A program made the position numbers and the translations under genes. Below the pieces are notes generated by a model. The model had not been told where the DNA came from. It did no database searches and saw nothing but the letters and a program-made list of their open reading frames with translations. Shown piece by piece: positions 13,537 through 14,828 of a DNA stretch of 14,828 nt. Numbering within the stretch: the stretch's first letter is position 1; every line of letters starts with the position of its first letter. Source of the DNA: JBDLRH01 sp039800165 (GTDB taxonomy: Bacteria; Pseudomonadota; Gammaproteobacteria; Burkholderiales; Burkholderiaceae_C); the NCBI GenBank assembly GCA_039800165.1, contig JBDLRH010000038.1, forward strand, positions 1-14,828, written 5' to 3'.

Positions 13537-14418
13537 ATGAAACTCACCCCTGAACAAATCGAACAGTTCGACCGCGACGGCTACCTGTTCTTCCCCGGCC
13601 ACTTCAGCCGCGACGAGACGAAGACGCTGACCGAAGCGGTGCCCGAGCTCTACAGCCGCCGCGAGGCCTACAACGTGCGCGAAAAAGGCAGCGACGCCGT
13701 GCGCACCAACTTTGCGGCGCACATGTACAGCAAGCCGTTCGCCACGCTGGCACGCCATCCGCGCATGATCGGCCCGGTGGAAGACGTGTTCGGCGAGAAG
13801 CTGTACATGCACCAGTTCAAGATCAACGGCAAGATGGCCTTCGAGGGCGACGTGTGGCAGTGGCATCAGGACTACGGCACCTGGCTCAACGACGACATGA
13901 TGCCCACCGAGCGCGCGATGAACATCGCCATCTTCCTGGACGACGTCAACGAGTTCAACGGCCCGCTGATGTTCATTCCCGGCAGCCACAAGAAGGGCGT
14001 GGTCGAGGCCAAGCACGACCTCACCACCACCAGCTACCCGCTGTGGACGGTGGACAACGACCTGATCCGCACGCTGGTGGAGCGCGCCGGCGGCAAGGAA
14101 GGCGGCATCGTCAGCCCCAAGGGCCCCGCTGGCTCGATGCTGATGTTCCACAGCTGCCTGCTGCATGCGTCCAGCAGCAACCTGTCGCCGTGGAACCGCG
14201 TGAGCGTGTACCTGAGCCTGTGCGCGGTGTCCAACCACATCCGCCGCCACAAGCGCCCCGAGTACATCGCACACCGCGACTTCACGCCGATCGAAGCCCT
14301 GCCCGACGATTGCCTGCTGAAGGACTACCCGGTCGACCTGCCGTGGAAGGACGGCATGCCCGGCAGCGCGCTGGCCACCTCGCCCGACCCGATCGACTTT
14401 GCCAAGAAAGCGGCCTGA
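13537..14418 (+). CDS. Phytanoyl-CoA dioxygenase (PhyH) family, EctD-like oxygenase
   Basis: A 293-residue Fe(II)/2-oxoglutarate-dependent oxygenase of the PhyH family. The cupin-fold core carries the iron ligands His110 and Asp112 in WHQDYGTW and His210 in LHASSSN, with Arg221 (PWNRVSVY) placed to bind 2-oxoglutarate. NGPLMFIPGSHKKG (141-154) is the family signature. The layout recalls ectoine hydroxylase EctD (a WHxDxxTW motif followed by a DGMP-like DDMMP), but residues around the substrate differ and no ect genes are in view, so the substrate is unknown. It probably hydroxylates a small polar or amino-acid-like molecule. GAGGAG at 13525-13530, six bases before ATG 13537, fixes the start; a TTG at 13519 is less likely. 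The next gene starts three bases after its stop. It probably answers to the GntR regulator upstream. Confidence 0.92.
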   Translation: MKLTPEQIEQFDRDGYLFFPGHFSRDETKTLTEAVPELYSRREAYNVREKGSDAVRTNFAAHMYSKPFATLARHPRMIGPVEDVFGEKLYMHQFKINGKMAFEGDVWQWHQDYGTWLNDDMMPTERAMNIAIFLDDVNEFNGPLMFIPGSHKKGVVEAKHDLTTTSYPLWTVDNDLIRTLVERAGGKEGGIVSPKGPAGSMLMFHSCLLHASSSNLSPWNRVSVYLSLCAVSNHIRRHKRPEYIAHRDFTPIEALPDDCLLKDYPVDLPWKDGMPGSALATSPDPIDFAKKAA

Positions 14419-14421
14419 GCG

Positions 14422-14828
14422 ATGAGCCTGCACCAGCAACTGCTCAAGCGCGCCGCCGAAGGCAAGCCGATCCGCGTCGGCCTGATCGGCGCCGGCAAGT
14501 TCGGCTCGATGTACCTGTCGCAGGTACCCACCACGCCGGGCATCCACCTGGTGGGCATTGCCGACCTGAACCCGGCCGCGGCACGCACCAACCTTGCGCG
14601 CGTGGGCTGGAAGCCCGAGCAGACCACCGCCACCTCGCTGGAAGACGCTCTCAAGAAGGGGCACACCCATGTGGGCGATGACTGGCGCGCGCTGGTCAAG
14701 CACCCGGCCATCGATGTGATCGTGGAATGCACCGGCCACCCGATTGCGGCGGTGGACCACTGCCTGGAGGCCTTTGCCCACGGCAAGCATGTGGTGAACG
14801 TGACGGTGGAGGCCGACGCGTTTTGTGG
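14422..14828 (+). CDS. Predicted homoserine-dehydrogenase-like oxidoreductase (COG4091 type), partial
   Basis: The first 135 residues of a gene cut by the window end. The N-terminal helix MSLHQQLLKRAAEGK is followed by a Rossmann dinucleotide-binding motif VGLIGAGKFGSMY (20-32), then GIADLNPAAART with the acidic end of strand 2, and IDVIVECTG and KHVVNVTVEADAF. These match the N-terminus of the NAD(P)-dependent oxidoreductases described as predicted homoserine dehydrogenases with a C-terminal SAF domain; that domain would lie beyond the window. The family is not the biosynthetic homoserine dehydrogenase of threonine synthesis, and its substrate is not settled. It starts three bases after the dioxygenase stop, so the two are almost surely one transcript and may act in sequence: hydroxylation, then oxidation of the new hydroxyl group. 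That order is inference. Confidence 0.85.
   Translation, partial: MSLHQQLLKRAAEGKPIRVGLIGAGKFGSMYLSQVPTTPGIHLVGIADLNPAAARTNLARVGWKPEQTTATSLEDALKKGHTHVGDDWRALVKHPAIDVIVECTGHPIAAVDHCLEAFAHGKHVVNVTVEADAFC

Noticed and set aside
13537..14418. Ectoine hydroxylase (ectD) as a definite name
   Set aside because: The motifs are EctD-like, but no ectABC genes are in view and the neighbours are a GntR regulator and an oxidoreductase.
13513..14790. A 425-codon open frame on the minus strand opposite the dioxygenase and dehydrogenase
   Set aside because: It is antisense to two genes with intact catalytic motifs and spans their junction; composition is Val/His/Arg-rich without any domain.
14422..14828. 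Biosynthetic homoserine dehydrogenase working with thrB
   Set aside because: The N-terminal sequence fits the COG4091 group, not the threonine-pathway enzyme, and it lies about 8 kb away in a different regulated cluster.

Overview
The window is GC-rich bacterial chromosome with dense coding, several overlapping or nearly touching genes, and strong third-position GC bias. Gene families and order point to a betaproteobacterium of the order Burkholderiales (Comamonadaceae/Sphaerotilaceae-like): polA is divergent from a DUF2782 gene, which is followed by a type-2 (APH-fold) homoserine kinase, a BPSS1780-family membrane protein and a convergent UvrD helicase. No rRNA, tRNA, CRISPR array, transposase or prophage gene is visible. 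Most of the window is ordinary chromosomal housekeeping.

Layout. 1-148: non-coding DNA with strong overlapping hairpins. 149-1922 (-): a ZIP-family metal transporter one base downstream of an exported dienelactone-hydrolase-like protein. 2063-2251 (+): a small 4-oxalocrotonate-tautomerase-like protein whose divergent upstream region carries repeated GGGCCC-centred palindromes. 2335-5133 (-): DNA polymerase I with all three activities apparently intact. 5191-7359 (+): a probable three-gene operon (DUF2782 exported protein, homoserine kinase, BPSS1780 membrane protein) that overlaps the 3' end of uvrD by 17 bp. 7343-9817 (-): uvrD. 9838-10659 (+): an exported protein of unknown function with a CxxC motif. 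10682-10717: a textbook terminator hairpin. 10728-11705 (+): GMP reductase of the 325-residue class. 11724-12596 (-): an alpha/beta hydrolase of the arylformamidase-like class, convergent with guaC. 12814-14828 (+): a GntR/FCD regulator preceded by a palindromic operator, an EctD-like Fe(II)/2-oxoglutarate dioxygenase (PhyH family), and the N-terminal part of a predicted homoserine-dehydrogenase-like oxidoreductase (COG4091 type) cut by the window end.

How the parts relate. polA and uvrD are replication and repair functions. thrB (threonine synthesis) and guaC (purine interconversion) are central metabolism. The right-hand GntR-dioxygenase-dehydrogenase set looks like a small regulated pathway whose substrate cannot be told from sequence; it is the best candidate here for an undescribed system. 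Smaller points of interest are two TACAAT-N6-ATG promoters suggesting leaderless mRNAs, a terminator-like hairpin between a possible guaC promoter and guaC, 12-bp tandem repeats inside a signal peptide, and the structured DNA at 1-148.
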